The notes below the pieces were generated by a model. The model did no database searches, was not told the DNA's origin, and saw nothing but the letters and a program-made list of their open reading frames with translations. A DNA stretch of 64,000 nucleotides from Parvibaculum sp. (GTDB taxonomy: Bacteria > Pseudomonadota > Alphaproteobacteria > Parvibaculales > Parvibaculaceae): NCBI RefSeq assembly GCF_030694575.1, contig NZ_JAUYUS010000058.1, positions 26,479 to 90,478 of the forward strand. The letters run 5' to 3'. Both the position numbers and the translations under genes were made by a program. Numbering within the stretch: position 1 is the stretch's first letter; each line of letters starts with the position of its first letter. This document shows positions 42,811-51,449 of the stretch, piece after piece.

Positions 42811-44382
42811 ATGTTCGATGCCGAACGAGTGAAATGCGTTGCCGACATCACGCGCGCGCAGGCCGCGGCAAGGCCGGATGCCATTGCGCAGGTCTTCGAG
42901 GGCCGCGAGACGAGCTATGGCGAGCTTGACCGCCGCGCCAGCCAGGTTGCCCAGGCACTGATCGCCGATGGCTGCAAGCCGGATGCGCGTATCGGTTTCA
43001 TGGGCAAGGGCTCGGACCGCTATTTCGAGATGCTCTACGGCGCCTTCAAGGCCAAGGCCGTGGTCGTCGGCATCAACTGGCGCCTCGCGCCGCCGGAAGT
43101 CGCCTATGTGCTCAACGATTCCGGGACCGAAATCCTTTTCGTCGGCGCCGAGTTCTACGACATCGTGGAGAAGGTGCTGGCGGAATGCCCGACGGTGCGC
43201 AAGGTGATCGCGCTCGATGGCGGCCGCAACGACTGGACCTCCTTCGACGACTGGCGCGATGCCGCCAAGGCGGAAGACCCGATGCTTCCCGCCGCGCCGG
43301 ACGATGATGTGATCCAGCTCTATACGAGCGGCACCACCGGCCACCCGAAAGGCGTGCAGCTCACCAATGAAAACTACATCTCGATCTTCCATCAGGGCAC
43401 GAAGGCAGGCTGGGCCAACTGGCAGCCGGACGATGTCGTGCTCGTCTGCATGCCGCTGTTCCATGTCGCCGGCGTCAATATCGGATTGCTCGGCAATCTT
43501 CATGGCTGCCGCAACATCATCCTCAAGGATGTCGATCCGCAGGTGATCCTGAAGCTCATGGAGAGCGAGAAGCTCAGCATCGCCTTCATGGTACCGGCGG
43601 TCATCCTCTTCCTGCTGCAGCAGCCCAACCTGGCGAAGACCGATGTCTCCAGCATCCGCCAGATCCTCTACGGCGCGTCGCCCATCGCGGAGGACGTGCT
43701 GCGCCGCGCGCAGGCCACTTTCGCGGGCGCCGATTTCGTGCAGGTCTACGGCCTCACGGAAACCGCCGGCGGCGCGACCAACCTGCCGCCTGAAGCGCAT
43801 GACCCGGCCAGGGGCAAGCTTCGCTCCTGCGGCGTCCCCAACCCCGGCATGGAAATCCGTGTCGTGGACGAGAAGGGTGGCGACGTGCTTGTCGGCGAGG
43901 TCGGCGAGATCGTCATTCGCGGCGGCTCCATCATGAAGGGCTACTGGAACCGCGCCGAGGCGACGGCGGATGCGATCCGCGACGGCTGGTTCTATACCGG
44001 CGATGCTGGTTTCTTCGATACCGACGGCTATCTCTTCATCCATGACCGTGTGAAGGACATGATCGTGTCGGGCGGCGAAAACATCTATCCGGCCGAAGTC
44101 GAGAACGCGCTGTTCGGTCACGCCGCCATTGCGGATGCCGCCGTCATCGGCGTACCGGACGAGAAGTGGGGCGAGGCCGTGAAAGCCATCGTCGTGCTGA
44201 AGCCCGGCGAGCAGGCGACACCGGAAGAAATCATCGCCTTCGCAAAGACGCGCATCGCCAGCTACAAGGTGCCCAAGTCGGTCGACTTCATCCAGGCGCT
44301 GCCGCGCAATCCGTCCGGCAAGATTCTCCGCCGCGAATTGCGGGCTCCCTTCTGGGAAGGCCGCGCGCGGATGGTGAACTGA
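42811..44382 (+). CDS. Acyl-CoA synthetase (AMP-forming), FadD3/long-chain type
   Basis: 523 aa; GGGGAGGACC precedes the ATG, and the upstream open frame is ignored. Motifs: QLYTSGTTGHPKGVQLTN (P-loop), QVYGLTETAGGATNLPPE, GWFYTGDAGFFDTDGYLFIHDR in part, and the catalytic Lys in PRNPSGKILRRELR. It makes acyl-CoA through an acyl-adenylate. Divergent from the CMD operon. Substrate chain or ring type is not predictable. Confidence 0.9.
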   Translation: MFDAERVKCVADITRAQAAARPDAIAQVFEGRETSYGELDRRASQVAQALIADGCKPDARIGFMGKGSDRYFEMLYGAFKAKAVVVGINWRLAPPEVAYVLNDSGTEILFVGAEFYDIVEKVLAECPTVRKVIALDGGRNDWTSFDDWRDAAKAEDPMLPAAPDDDVIQLYTSGTTGHPKGVQLTNENYISIFHQGTKAGWANWQPDDVVLVCMPLFHVAGVNIGLLGNLHGCRNIILKDVDPQVILKLMESEKLSIAFMVPAVILFLLQQPNLAKTDVSSIRQILYGASPIAEDVLRRAQATFAGADFVQVYGLTETAGGATNLPPEAHDPARGKLRSCGVPNPGMEIRVVDEKGGDVLVGEVGEIVIRGGSIMKGYWNRAEATADAIRDGWFYTGDAGFFDTDGYLFIHDRVKDMIVSGGENIYPAEVENALFGHAAIADAAVIGVPDEKWGEAVKAIVVLKPGEQATPEEIIAFAKTRIASYKVPKSVDFIQALPRNPSGKILRRELRAPFWEGRARMVN

Positions 44383-44388
44383 GACCCG

Positions 44389-44937
44389 ATGTCCGGCATC
44401 CGTCCCCGCGAGGTTCTCGATTTCTGGTTCGGCGCGGGCCCTGAAAAATGGTTCGCGAAGAACGATGTCTTCGACGCCGACATCAAGCGCCGCTTCGGCG
44501 AGGCGCATCGCGCCGCCGCCGAAGGGCGTTTCGATGAATGGATGGGCGATGCGCAAGGCGCGCTCGCGCTGATCCTCGTGCTCGACCAGTTTTCGCGCAA
44601 TCTCTACCGGGGCGATCACCACGCCTTCCTTCAGGACCCCAAGGCGCTGGCGCTGGCGGAGGAAGCCATCCGCCGCCGCTTCGATGTCGAGACGCCGGCA
44701 ATGGCGCGCAAATGGTTCTACATGCCCTTCATGCATGCCGAAGACCTTGCGGCGCAGGAGCGCGGTCTCGTCTATTTCAGCGAACGCCTCGACGATCCCG
44801 AGACGATGAAGTTCGCCATCGAGCACCGCGACATTGTCCGCCGCTTCGGCCGCTTCCCCCACCGCAATGCGATCCTGGGTCGCGAGACGACGCCGGAAGA
44901 GCAAGGGTTCCTCGACGAAGGTGGCTTCGCCGGCTAG
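44389..44937 (+). CDS. DUF924 family protein
   Basis: 182 aa, close to family length. VLDFWFGAGPEKWFAKND, LALILVLDQFSRNLYRG, KWFYMPFMHAED and FGRFPHRNAILGRE are DUF924 hallmarks. The fold is an all-helical TPR-like domain; no biochemical role is established. It follows the acyl-CoA synthetase by 6 bp and is probably cotranscribed. Confidence 0.85.
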   Translation: MSGIRPREVLDFWFGAGPEKWFAKNDVFDADIKRRFGEAHRAAAEGRFDEWMGDAQGALALILVLDQFSRNLYRGDHHAFLQDPKALALAEEAIRRRFDVETPAMARKWFYMPFMHAEDLAAQERGLVYFSERLDDPETMKFAIEHRDIVRRFGRFPHRNAILGRETTPEEQGFLDEGGFAG

Positions 44938-45016
44938 GGGTTCACTTTTCCTCTTGGTCTCTTATTGGAACTCACCCATATCTCCTCCAGTTCGAATCCA
45001 GCGGGAGGCTTTGGAT

Positions 45017-45745
45017 ATGGTGGCGACGGCGATCGTGGCGGGTGTCGGCCCGCATAGAGGGCTTGGCGCGGTTCTTTCGCGCAAGGCCGCGGGGGAGGAG
45101 CTTCATGTCTTCGTCGCGGGGCGCACGCTCGAGAAGCTCGAAGCGGTCGCGCAAGCAATCCGGGCGGAAGGCGGCGCGGCTACGGCCATTGTCTGCGACG
45201 TGACCGATGAAGCGCAGGTGATCGATCTTTGGAACTGTGCCGAGAAGACCGGCCCCGTCGCGCTCGCCATCTACAATGCGGGCAACAACATGCCGGGCAA
45301 GGTGTCCGGCATGGCGGCCGACTATTTCGAGCGCTGCTGGCGCGTCTGCACCTATGGCGCCTTCCTTTTCGCGCGCGAGGCGTCCGATCACATGGCGCCG
45401 CGCGGCGAGGGCACGCTCCTCTTCACCGGCGCGTCCTCCAGCATGCGGGGCAAGGAAGGCTTCGCCGCCTTCTCCGCCGCCAAGGGAGGCTTGCGCACCT
45501 TCGCGCAGAGCGCCGCCAAGGAATTCGGACCGCTCGGCCTCCATGTCGGCCATGTCGTCATCGATGGCGGCATCGCGGGCGAGAAGCTCCACACCATGGT
45601 GCCGCAATATGCGGCGCAGCGGGAGCAGGAAGGCCGGCTCATCGACCTCGACGGCATCGCCGACATCTACATCCAGCTCCACCGCCAGAAGCGCTCCGCG
45701 TGGAGCTTCGAGATCGATGTCCGCACCCATGCCGAGCCCTGGTAG
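45017..45745 (+). CDS. SDR-family protein with Phe replacing the catalytic Tyr
   Basis: 242 aa after GGGAGG. The nucleotide loop is GVGPHRGLG instead of TGxxxGIG, YNAGNN replaces NNAG, and the active site reads GASSS then FAAFSAAK: Phe stands where Tyr of YxxxK is expected, with Lys kept. Such members are common in an uncharacterised SDR branch and may lack classical dehydrogenase activity or use another acid. Follows DUF924 by 79 bp. Confidence 0.78.
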   Translation: MVATAIVAGVGPHRGLGAVLSRKAAGEELHVFVAGRTLEKLEAVAQAIRAEGGAATAIVCDVTDEAQVIDLWNCAEKTGPVALAIYNAGNNMPGKVSGMAADYFERCWRVCTYGAFLFAREASDHMAPRGEGTLLFTGASSSMRGKEGFAAFSAAKGGLRTFAQSAAKEFGPLGLHVGHVVIDGGIAGEKLHTMVPQYAAQREQEGRLIDLDGIADIYIQLHRQKRSAWSFEIDVRTHAEPW

Positions 45746-45933
45746 GGCGAGAAGGCGGCAAATTTGGCCGGTGACGGCGTTTCCGTTCCGGTAATCCTTG
45801 CCGCAGGGCTTGAGGGCCGGATCGCCGGCCATTCATTAAACTGTTGATTCACAATAGTATTTCTCCTCTCCGGCCCCTTGGTCCGGCGGTTGCAATCGGT
45901 TGTTCCGGACACATTGCTCACCCGGAGACGCCG

Positions 45934-46140
45934 ATGATTACCGACCGCGAAATCAACCTGCTGGCCGCCTATATGGTCGATACGCATGGCCGCAAGGCGC
46001 TCTCCTATGCGGATACGGCGGTCTGCGAACTCGAGCAGATCGGCGAGAACATGCGCGCCGATGCCTGGCGGATGCTGCGCAGCGTCGTTCTGGACATGGT
46101 CGAGGGCCGCCGCAGCCGCGAAGGCGAAGTTCTCCACTGA
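45934..46140 (+). CDS. Short helical protein, unknown function
   Basis: 68 aa from ATG with GGAGACG upstream. Sequence begins MITDREINLLAAYMVDTHG and is predicted helical, rich in Ala/Arg/Glu, without Cys pairs or membrane helix. It may be a small regulatory or structural protein. An upstream in-frame ATG at 45844 lacks a ribosome site. Coding status rests on codon bias and the ribosome site. Confidence 0.5.
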   Translation: MITDREINLLAAYMVDTHGRKALSYADTAVCELEQIGENMRADAWRMLRSVVLDMVEGRRSREGEVLH

Positions 46141-46230
46141 ATCTCCGCCGAAACTTGCCGCTTGGCGGGGCCTAGGCCCGGCGGCTAAAAGGGTCCTCCA
46201 AGAAAATAGAGCCGGGGAGGGCCACCTGAC

Positions 46231-47172
46231 ATGTCACTCGATCCACAGGCGAAAGCACTGCTCGATATGCTCGGCGCCGATCCCGATGCGCCGCGGCTGA
46301 TCGATCTGCCGCCCGCCGGCGGGCGCGAAATGTATCGCGCGATGGCCAACATGCTCGACCTGCAGGGCGTTCCGATCGGCAAGACCGAGGATCGGACGAT
46401 ACCGGGCCCGGCAGGCGACATCCCCGTCCGCATCTACACGCCCGTCGCCGCCGGCGGCACCTGCCCGGCACTCGTCTACTATCATGGCGGCGGCTGGGTC
46501 ATCGGCGATCTCGACACGCATGACGCGCTCTGCCGCACGCTCGCCAACGAGGCCGGCTGCAAGGTGATCGCGGTCCATTACCGCCTCGCGCCCGAGCATC
46601 CGTTTCCCGCCGCTTTCGACGACGCCTATGCCGCCGTCAAATGGGTGGAAGCCAATTCCTCCGAAATCGGCATCGATCCGAACCGCATCGCGGTCGCGGG
46701 TGACAGTGCGGGCGGCAATCTTGCTGCCGCCGTCAGCCTCCGCGCCAAGGCGGAGAAGAGCCCGCAGATCGCCTTCCAGCTTCTCATCTATCCCGTCACC
46801 GACGCGCCGCGCGGCACGCAGTCCTACAAGGATTTCGCGGAAGGCTACTTTCTCGAAGCCGACGGCATGGACTGGTTCTGGAACCACTATGTCGTCAATG
46901 CCGGCGCCGATCCTGCCGACCCGTTCGCCGCGCCGCTCCGCGCGCCGGCACTTGCGGGCCTGCCGCCGGCCTACGTCGTCACCGCCGGTTTCGACGTATT
47001 GCGCGACGAGGGCAAGGCCTATGCCGAGGCGCTCAAGAAGGCGGGCGTCGAAGTCGAATATGTCAATTACGAAGGCATGATCCACGGCTTCTTCAACCTG
47101 CAGGGCGCTCTCGACGTCGCGCGCGACGCGGTGAAGGCAGCCGCCAAGGCGCTGAAGGAAGCACTGGCCTAG
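46231..47172 (+). CDS. Hormone-sensitive-lipase-type esterase (alpha/beta hydrolase 3)
   Basis: 313 aa. HGGGW oxyanion motif in VYYHGGGWVIGDLDTHD, nucleophile GDSAGG, acid near FDVLRDEG and His in MIHGFFNLQGAL. Classic bacterial HSL family, cytoplasmic, acting on short to medium acyl esters. GGGGAGGG precedes the ATG. Its stop overlaps the convergent HAD gene by 4 bp. Might hydrolyse esters produced by the Baeyer-Villiger enzyme, though not linked by position. Confidence 0.88.
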   Translation: MSLDPQAKALLDMLGADPDAPRLIDLPPAGGREMYRAMANMLDLQGVPIGKTEDRTIPGPAGDIPVRIYTPVAAGGTCPALVYYHGGGWVIGDLDTHDALCRTLANEAGCKVIAVHYRLAPEHPFPAAFDDAYAAVKWVEANSSEIGIDPNRIAVAGDSAGGNLAAAVSLRAKAEKSPQIAFQLLIYPVTDAPRGTQSYKDFAEGYFLEADGMDWFWNHYVVNAGADPADPFAAPLRAPALAGLPPAYVVTAGFDVLRDEGKAYAEALKKAGVEVEYVNYEGMIHGFFNLQGALDVARDAVKAAAKALKEALA

Positions 47173-47948
47173 GCGAGCAGTTCATCCACGAATTCGTCCA
47201 GAGAGGCGGCGACATGTGCGCCGCCTCTTTTTGCTTTCAGCCCGTCGCCGTCGCGATATTTGCCGGTCTTGACCAGGGCCGCCTGCAACCCTGCGGCAAG
47301 CGCGCCTTCGACGTCGCTTTCGAAATCGTCGCCCGCCATCAGCACGTTTTCCGGCGCAAGACCCATCTCCGCCGCGGCGGTCCGGAAGAAATCCCGCGCG
47401 GGTTTGCCGATCAGCGTCGCTTCCACTTCCGCCGCATATTCGAGCGCGGCGACGAAAGGCCCGGCATCGAGCTCGAAGCCGTCGGCCGCGCGAAAGAAAC
47501 GGTTGCGGCCGAGCGCGTAGAGGCGGCCGCCCTCGATCAGTATGCGGAAGGCCCGGTTCATCCGTTCGAAGGTGAAATGCTCGCCCGCATCGCCGATCAG
47601 GACCGCGTTCGGTTCCGCCGCTTCCGGCGGGCAGTCGGGCAGCAGGTCCGGGTGAACGAGGAGATGCGCCCTCGCGCCGTCGCGCTCAAGTACCGATGCC
47701 GCAAGGCTCGCTGGCGTCACGATGTCGCCCTCGCTCACCTCGAAGCCCATCTCCGCCAGCCGTTTCGCCAGCCCGGCTCTTGTCGTCCGCGTCGTGTTGG
47801 TGAGGAGCCGGAAGCGCATTTTGCGCTCGCGCAGGCGACGTACCGCCTCCACGGCGCCGGGCAGCGCCTCGCTTCCCTGATAGAGAACGCCGCCCACATC
47901 GAGCAGCAATCCCCCGATTTTCCCAAGCGGTTTCGGCTCCGGAGCCAT
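47169..47948 (-). CDS. HAD-IIA family hydrolase (LHPP-like)
   Basis: 259 aa. Motif I reads LLLDVGGVLYQG: the second Asp of DxD is Gly, as it is Ser in LHPP, so phosphatase chemistry may be modified. Motif II LLTNTT, Lys in LIGKPARDFF and motif IV MAGDDFESD are present. The C2-cap layout matches the NagD/LHPP group. Substrate unknown. Confidence 0.8.
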   Translation of the reverse strand: MAPEPKPLGKIGGLLLDVGGVLYQGSEALPGAVEAVRRLRERKMRFRLLTNTTRTTRAGLAKRLAEMGFEVSEGDIVTPASLAASVLERDGARAHLLVHPDLLPDCPPEAAEPNAVLIGDAGEHFTFERMNRAFRILIEGGRLYALGRNRFFRAADGFELDAGPFVAALEYAAEVEATLIGKPARDFFRTAAAEMGLAPENVLMAGDDFESDVEGALAAGLQAALVKTGKYRDGDGLKAKRGGAHVAASLDEFVDELLA

Positions 47949-48075
47949 GCGCGAACCTCGCTTTGCTGCGTTGCGCTCCCTCCCCGAACTGTACTCCCGG
48001 TCAGAACTCTAGAGCGGGAATGGAACCGCGCACAAGCATGCGCTATAGGACTGGGAACAACATGGGGAGAGAAAC

Positions 48076-49662
48076 ATGCCTGCGCTCCGCTCGCCGCTCG
48101 TTCATCCGTTCTCGAATTTCGATGTGCCGCATCTGCTGGCCGTCCATGTCGCGGCGCGGCCGGATCACCCGTTCCTGATCTGGGAGCCCTTTGAGGGCGC
48201 CGCGAAGACATGGAGCTACCGCGCCTTCGCGCATGAGGTGGCGCAGGTCTCGGCGGGGCTGAAGAAGCGCGGCGTGAAGACGGGCGAGCGCGTTCTCATC
48301 CATCTCGACAATTGCCCCGAAAGCCTCATCGCCTGGTACGCCTGCGCCCATCTCGGTGCCGTCGCCGTCACCACCAATGCCCGCTCCGTCGAGGACGACC
48401 TGATCTATTTCAGCGACCATGCCGAAGTCGTCGGTGCGATCACGCAGCCCGCTTTCGCCGGCCTCGTCGCCGCCTCCTGCAAGCGCATCAAATGGCTCGC
48501 TGTCACCGAGACGGATAACGGCGCCGCGCCGAAAGAGACGACCCGTCCCGCGAAATCCGAAAGCTTTACCGCGCTTTACGGCGACGCGGCGGATGTGCCG
48601 CTGCGTGCGCCGGATCCGATGCTCGCCGTCGGTGTGCAATACACATCCGGCACCACCTCGCGGCCCAAGGGCGTCGTCTGGACGCATGCGAACGCGCTCT
48701 GGGGTGCCAAGCTTTGCGCCATGCACGAGGATCTGCGCGCCTCCGACGTGCATCTCACCTATCTGCCGCTCTTCCATACCAATGCGCAGTCCTATTCGGT
48801 GCTGGCCGCGCTCTGGGTCGGCGCCACCATCGTGCTGCAGCCGCGCTTCTCGGCCTCGCGCTTCTGGAGCGTTTCGCAACGCCACGGCTGCACCTGGACC
48901 TCCATGGTGCCCTTCTGCGTCCGTGCGCTGATGGGGCAGGAGAAGCCGAAGTCGCACAGCTACCGCTATTGGGGCAACGGCATTTCCGCGCCGCCCACCG
49001 ACGACTATTTCGGCATCAAGACCATCGGCTGGTGGGGCATGACGGAAACGATCACGCATGGCATCGTCGGCGACATCCACCTGCCGAACCGGCCCATGTC
49101 GATCGGCAAGCCTGCCACCTCCTATGAAATCGCGATCCTGCGCGAGGACGGCACGCCCGTCGATCCCGGCGAAACGGGCGAGCTTCTGGTGCGGGGCGTG
49201 CCCGGCCTCTCGCTCTTCAAGGAATATCTGAACAATCCGGAAGCCACCGCGAAGAGCTTCGATGAGCAAGGCTACTTCATCACCGGCGACCGCGTGACGC
49301 TGGGCGAGGACGGCTTCATCTCATTTGCCGACCGCGACAAGGACATGCTGAAGGTCGGCGGCGAGAATGTCGCCGCCTCCGAGATCGAGCGCGTCGTGAT
49401 GACCGTCCCGGGCATCCAGGAATGCGCGGTGGTGGCGAAGCGCGACCCGATGCTGGACGAAGTGCCGGTGGTTTTCGTGCTGGTGCCGGGCGGCGAGGCG
49501 GCGGCGCCGAAGGATATTGCCGCGCAGATCGACGCAGCTTGTACCAAGGGCCTTGCGGATTTCAAGCGTCCGCGCGAGATTCGGATTGTCGACGCGCTGC
49601 CGCGCTCGACGCTCGAGAAGATCGCCAAGGCTGAACTGCGGCGTCTCGTCGAGGAGGGCTGA
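48076..49662 (+). CDS. AMP-dependent acyl-CoA synthetase
   Basis: 528 aa. VQYTSGTTSRPKGVVWTH is the P-loop; GWWGMTETITHG, FITGDRVTLGEDGFISFADR in part, VGGENVAASEIE and the C-terminal ALPRSTLEKIAKAELR with the catalytic Lys complete the family set. GGGGAGAG precedes the start. Activates a carboxylic acid, perhaps crotonobetaine- or long-chain-like; substrate not predictable. The SulP gene follows 59 bp later. Confidence 0.88.
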   Translation: MPALRSPLVHPFSNFDVPHLLAVHVAARPDHPFLIWEPFEGAAKTWSYRAFAHEVAQVSAGLKKRGVKTGERVLIHLDNCPESLIAWYACAHLGAVAVTTNARSVEDDLIYFSDHAEVVGAITQPAFAGLVAASCKRIKWLAVTETDNGAAPKETTRPAKSESFTALYGDAADVPLRAPDPMLAVGVQYTSGTTSRPKGVVWTHANALWGAKLCAMHEDLRASDVHLTYLPLFHTNAQSYSVLAALWVGATIVLQPRFSASRFWSVSQRHGCTWTSMVPFCVRALMGQEKPKSHSYRYWGNGISAPPTDDYFGIKTIGWWGMTETITHGIVGDIHLPNRPMSIGKPATSYEIAILREDGTPVDPGETGELLVRGVPGLSLFKEYLNNPEATAKSFDEQGYFITGDRVTLGEDGFISFADRDKDMLKVGGENVAASEIERVVMTVPGIQECAVVAKRDPMLDEVPVVFVLVPGGEAAAPKDIAAQIDAACTKGLADFKRPREIRIVDALPRSTLEKIAKAELRRLVEEG

Positions 49663-49721
49663 TCCGAGCGGGGGACAAGCAACTGGCCGGAAGCGACAAG
49701 AGTTCACCTTCGGACCTCTTC

Positions 49722-51374
49722 GTGCCGAAGCTCGTCACCGTGCTCCGCGAAGGGTATCGCTTCGGGGATTTCCGCGCCGATTTCATCGCGGGCCTCACCG
49801 TCGCCATCGTCGCCCTGCCGCTTTCCATGGCGCTCGCCATCGCCAGCGGCACCACGCCGGACAAGGGGCTCATCACGGCGGTCGTCGCCGGCTTTCTGAT
49901 CTCCGCCTTCGGCGGCAGCCGCTTCCAGATCGGCGGGCCGACAGGCGCCTTCGTCGTCGTCGTCTTCAACGTCATCGCGGTCCACGGCTATGACGGTCTC
50001 GTCATTGCCAGCGCCATGGCAGGCATCATGCTCATCGGCGCGGGCGCCTTGCGCGTCGGCACCTTCATCAAATATATCCCCGAGCCCGTGGTCACCGGCT
50101 TTACGGCCGGCATCGCCGTCATCATTGCGACCAGCCAGATCAAGGATTTCCTCGGCCTCACGCTCGACCATGAGCCGGCGGAATTCATCGAGAAGGTATT
50201 GGCGCTCGGCACGGCGCTCCCCGGCATCGCGCCGCAGACGGTCGCCGTCGCGCTCGGGTCGCTCGGCCTCATCGTCTTCCTGCGCGGCCACCGGCCCAAC
50301 TGGCCGGGCTTTCTCATCGCCGTCGTGCTCGCCGCCGCGCTCGTCTGGCTCTTCCAGCTTCCAACCGACACGATCGGCACGCGCTTCACCGGCCTCGAGC
50401 CTTCCTTCGCGTTCCCCGATTTCCCGGAATTCACGATGCAGCGCCTCGTTGCGCTGTTCCCGAGCGCTTTCACCATCGCCTTCCTCGCGGGCGTCGAGTC
50501 GCTTCTTTCCGCCATGGTCGCCGACAGCATGACCGGCCGCCGCCATCGCTCGAACAGCGAGCTGGTCGCGCAGGGGATCGCCAATTGCGCCTCCGCCGCC
50601 GTCGGCGGTCTTCCCGCCACCGGCGCCATCGCGCGCACCGCGACGAATATTCGCGCCGGCGCGCGCGGCCCCATCGCCGGCATGCTCCATGCCGTCTTCA
50701 TCCTCTGTTTCATGCTCGTCGCCTGGCCGCTCGCGACCTACATCCCGCTCGCCGCGCTTGCCGCCGTGCTGCTGGTGGTTGCGTGGAACATGAGCGAGAT
50801 CGACAAGTTCCGCCACATGATGAAGGCGCCGGTCGGCGACCGCGCCGTGCTTCTCATTACCTTCGCGCTCACCGTGCTGGTCGATCTCACCGTCGCCATC
50901 GAGGTCGGCGTGGTCCTTGCCGCTTTCCTTTTCATGCACCGCATGTCGGAAGCGGTCGAGGTTCAGTCGCATCTCCATCTGATCGACGAGGATGTGAGCG
51001 ACAGCGCACCGCGCGATTTCGTGCCCATGCAGGAATACGAACTGCCGGAGGGCGTCGCCGCCAGTCTCATTCGCGGTCCCTTCTTCTTCGGCGTCGCCAT
51101 GCGCCTCGGCGAGACGCTGGACCGCATCGGCGCCACGCCGAAAGTCCTCATCATCCGCATGCGCGCCGTGCCCATCATCGACGCCACCGGCGTCACCGCG
51201 CTCCAGACCATGATCGACCGCTGCGAGCGCAACGGCACGAAAGTCATCGTCACCGCCCTCCAGCCGCAGCCCGCCCGCGTGCTGGCGGACATGGGCGTGC
51301 TCGCCCGCGTCACCCGCGTCCCGGATTTCGCCTCTGCGATCGAGATGTCGAAGAAGATGGTGGCGGAGGGGTAG
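49722..51374 (+). CDS. SulP-family anion transporter with STAS domain
   Basis: 550 aa from GTG; no better upstream start exists and the ribosome site is weak. N-terminal DFIAGLTVAIVALPLSMALAIASG is the SulP signature; about 10-14 membrane helices extend to ~residue 400. Residues ~440-545 form a cytoplasmic STAS domain (IIRMRAVPIIDATGVTAL). Members move sulfate, bicarbonate or dicarboxylates. The cargo cannot be fixed here; no carbonic anhydrase is adjacent. Confidence 0.88.
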   Translation: MPKLVTVLREGYRFGDFRADFIAGLTVAIVALPLSMALAIASGTTPDKGLITAVVAGFLISAFGGSRFQIGGPTGAFVVVVFNVIAVHGYDGLVIASAMAGIMLIGAGALRVGTFIKYIPEPVVTGFTAGIAVIIATSQIKDFLGLTLDHEPAEFIEKVLALGTALPGIAPQTVAVALGSLGLIVFLRGHRPNWPGFLIAVVLAAALVWLFQLPTDTIGTRFTGLEPSFAFPDFPEFTMQRLVALFPSAFTIAFLAGVESLLSAMVADSMTGRRHRSNSELVAQGIANCASAAVGGLPATGAIARTATNIRAGARGPIAGMLHAVFILCFMLVAWPLATYIPLAALAAVLLVVAWNMSEIDKFRHMMKAPVGDRAVLLITFALTVLVDLTVAIEVGVVLAAFLFMHRMSEAVEVQSHLHLIDEDVSDSAPRDFVPMQEYELPEGVAASLIRGPFFFGVAMRLGETLDRIGATPKVLIIRMRAVPIIDATGVTALQTMIDRCERNGTKVIVTALQPQPARVLADMGVLARVTRVPDFASAIEMSKKMVAEG

Positions 51375-51387
51375 GGCAGTAAAAAAC

Positions 51388-51419
51388 AGTGTCACCCCGG
51401 CTTTCGCCGGGGTGACACT
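51388..51419. terminator. Bidirectional terminator / REP-like hairpin
   Basis: Perfect 14-bp stem (51388-51401 with 51406-51419), TTTC loop, flanked by AAAAAAC and TTTGTTTTG. The core resembles the window's other REP-like hairpins (GTCA-CCCCGG). It lies between convergent sulP and flavoprotein genes. Confidence 0.85.
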
Positions 51420-51449
51420 TTTGTTTTGAAGTTTGAGCGATGGGGAAGA

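Noticed and set aside
49704..51395. A 563-codon minus-strand frame opposite the SulP gene
   Set aside because: Low-complexity Asp/Gly/Glu/Arg sequence created by the codon bias of the transporter gene.
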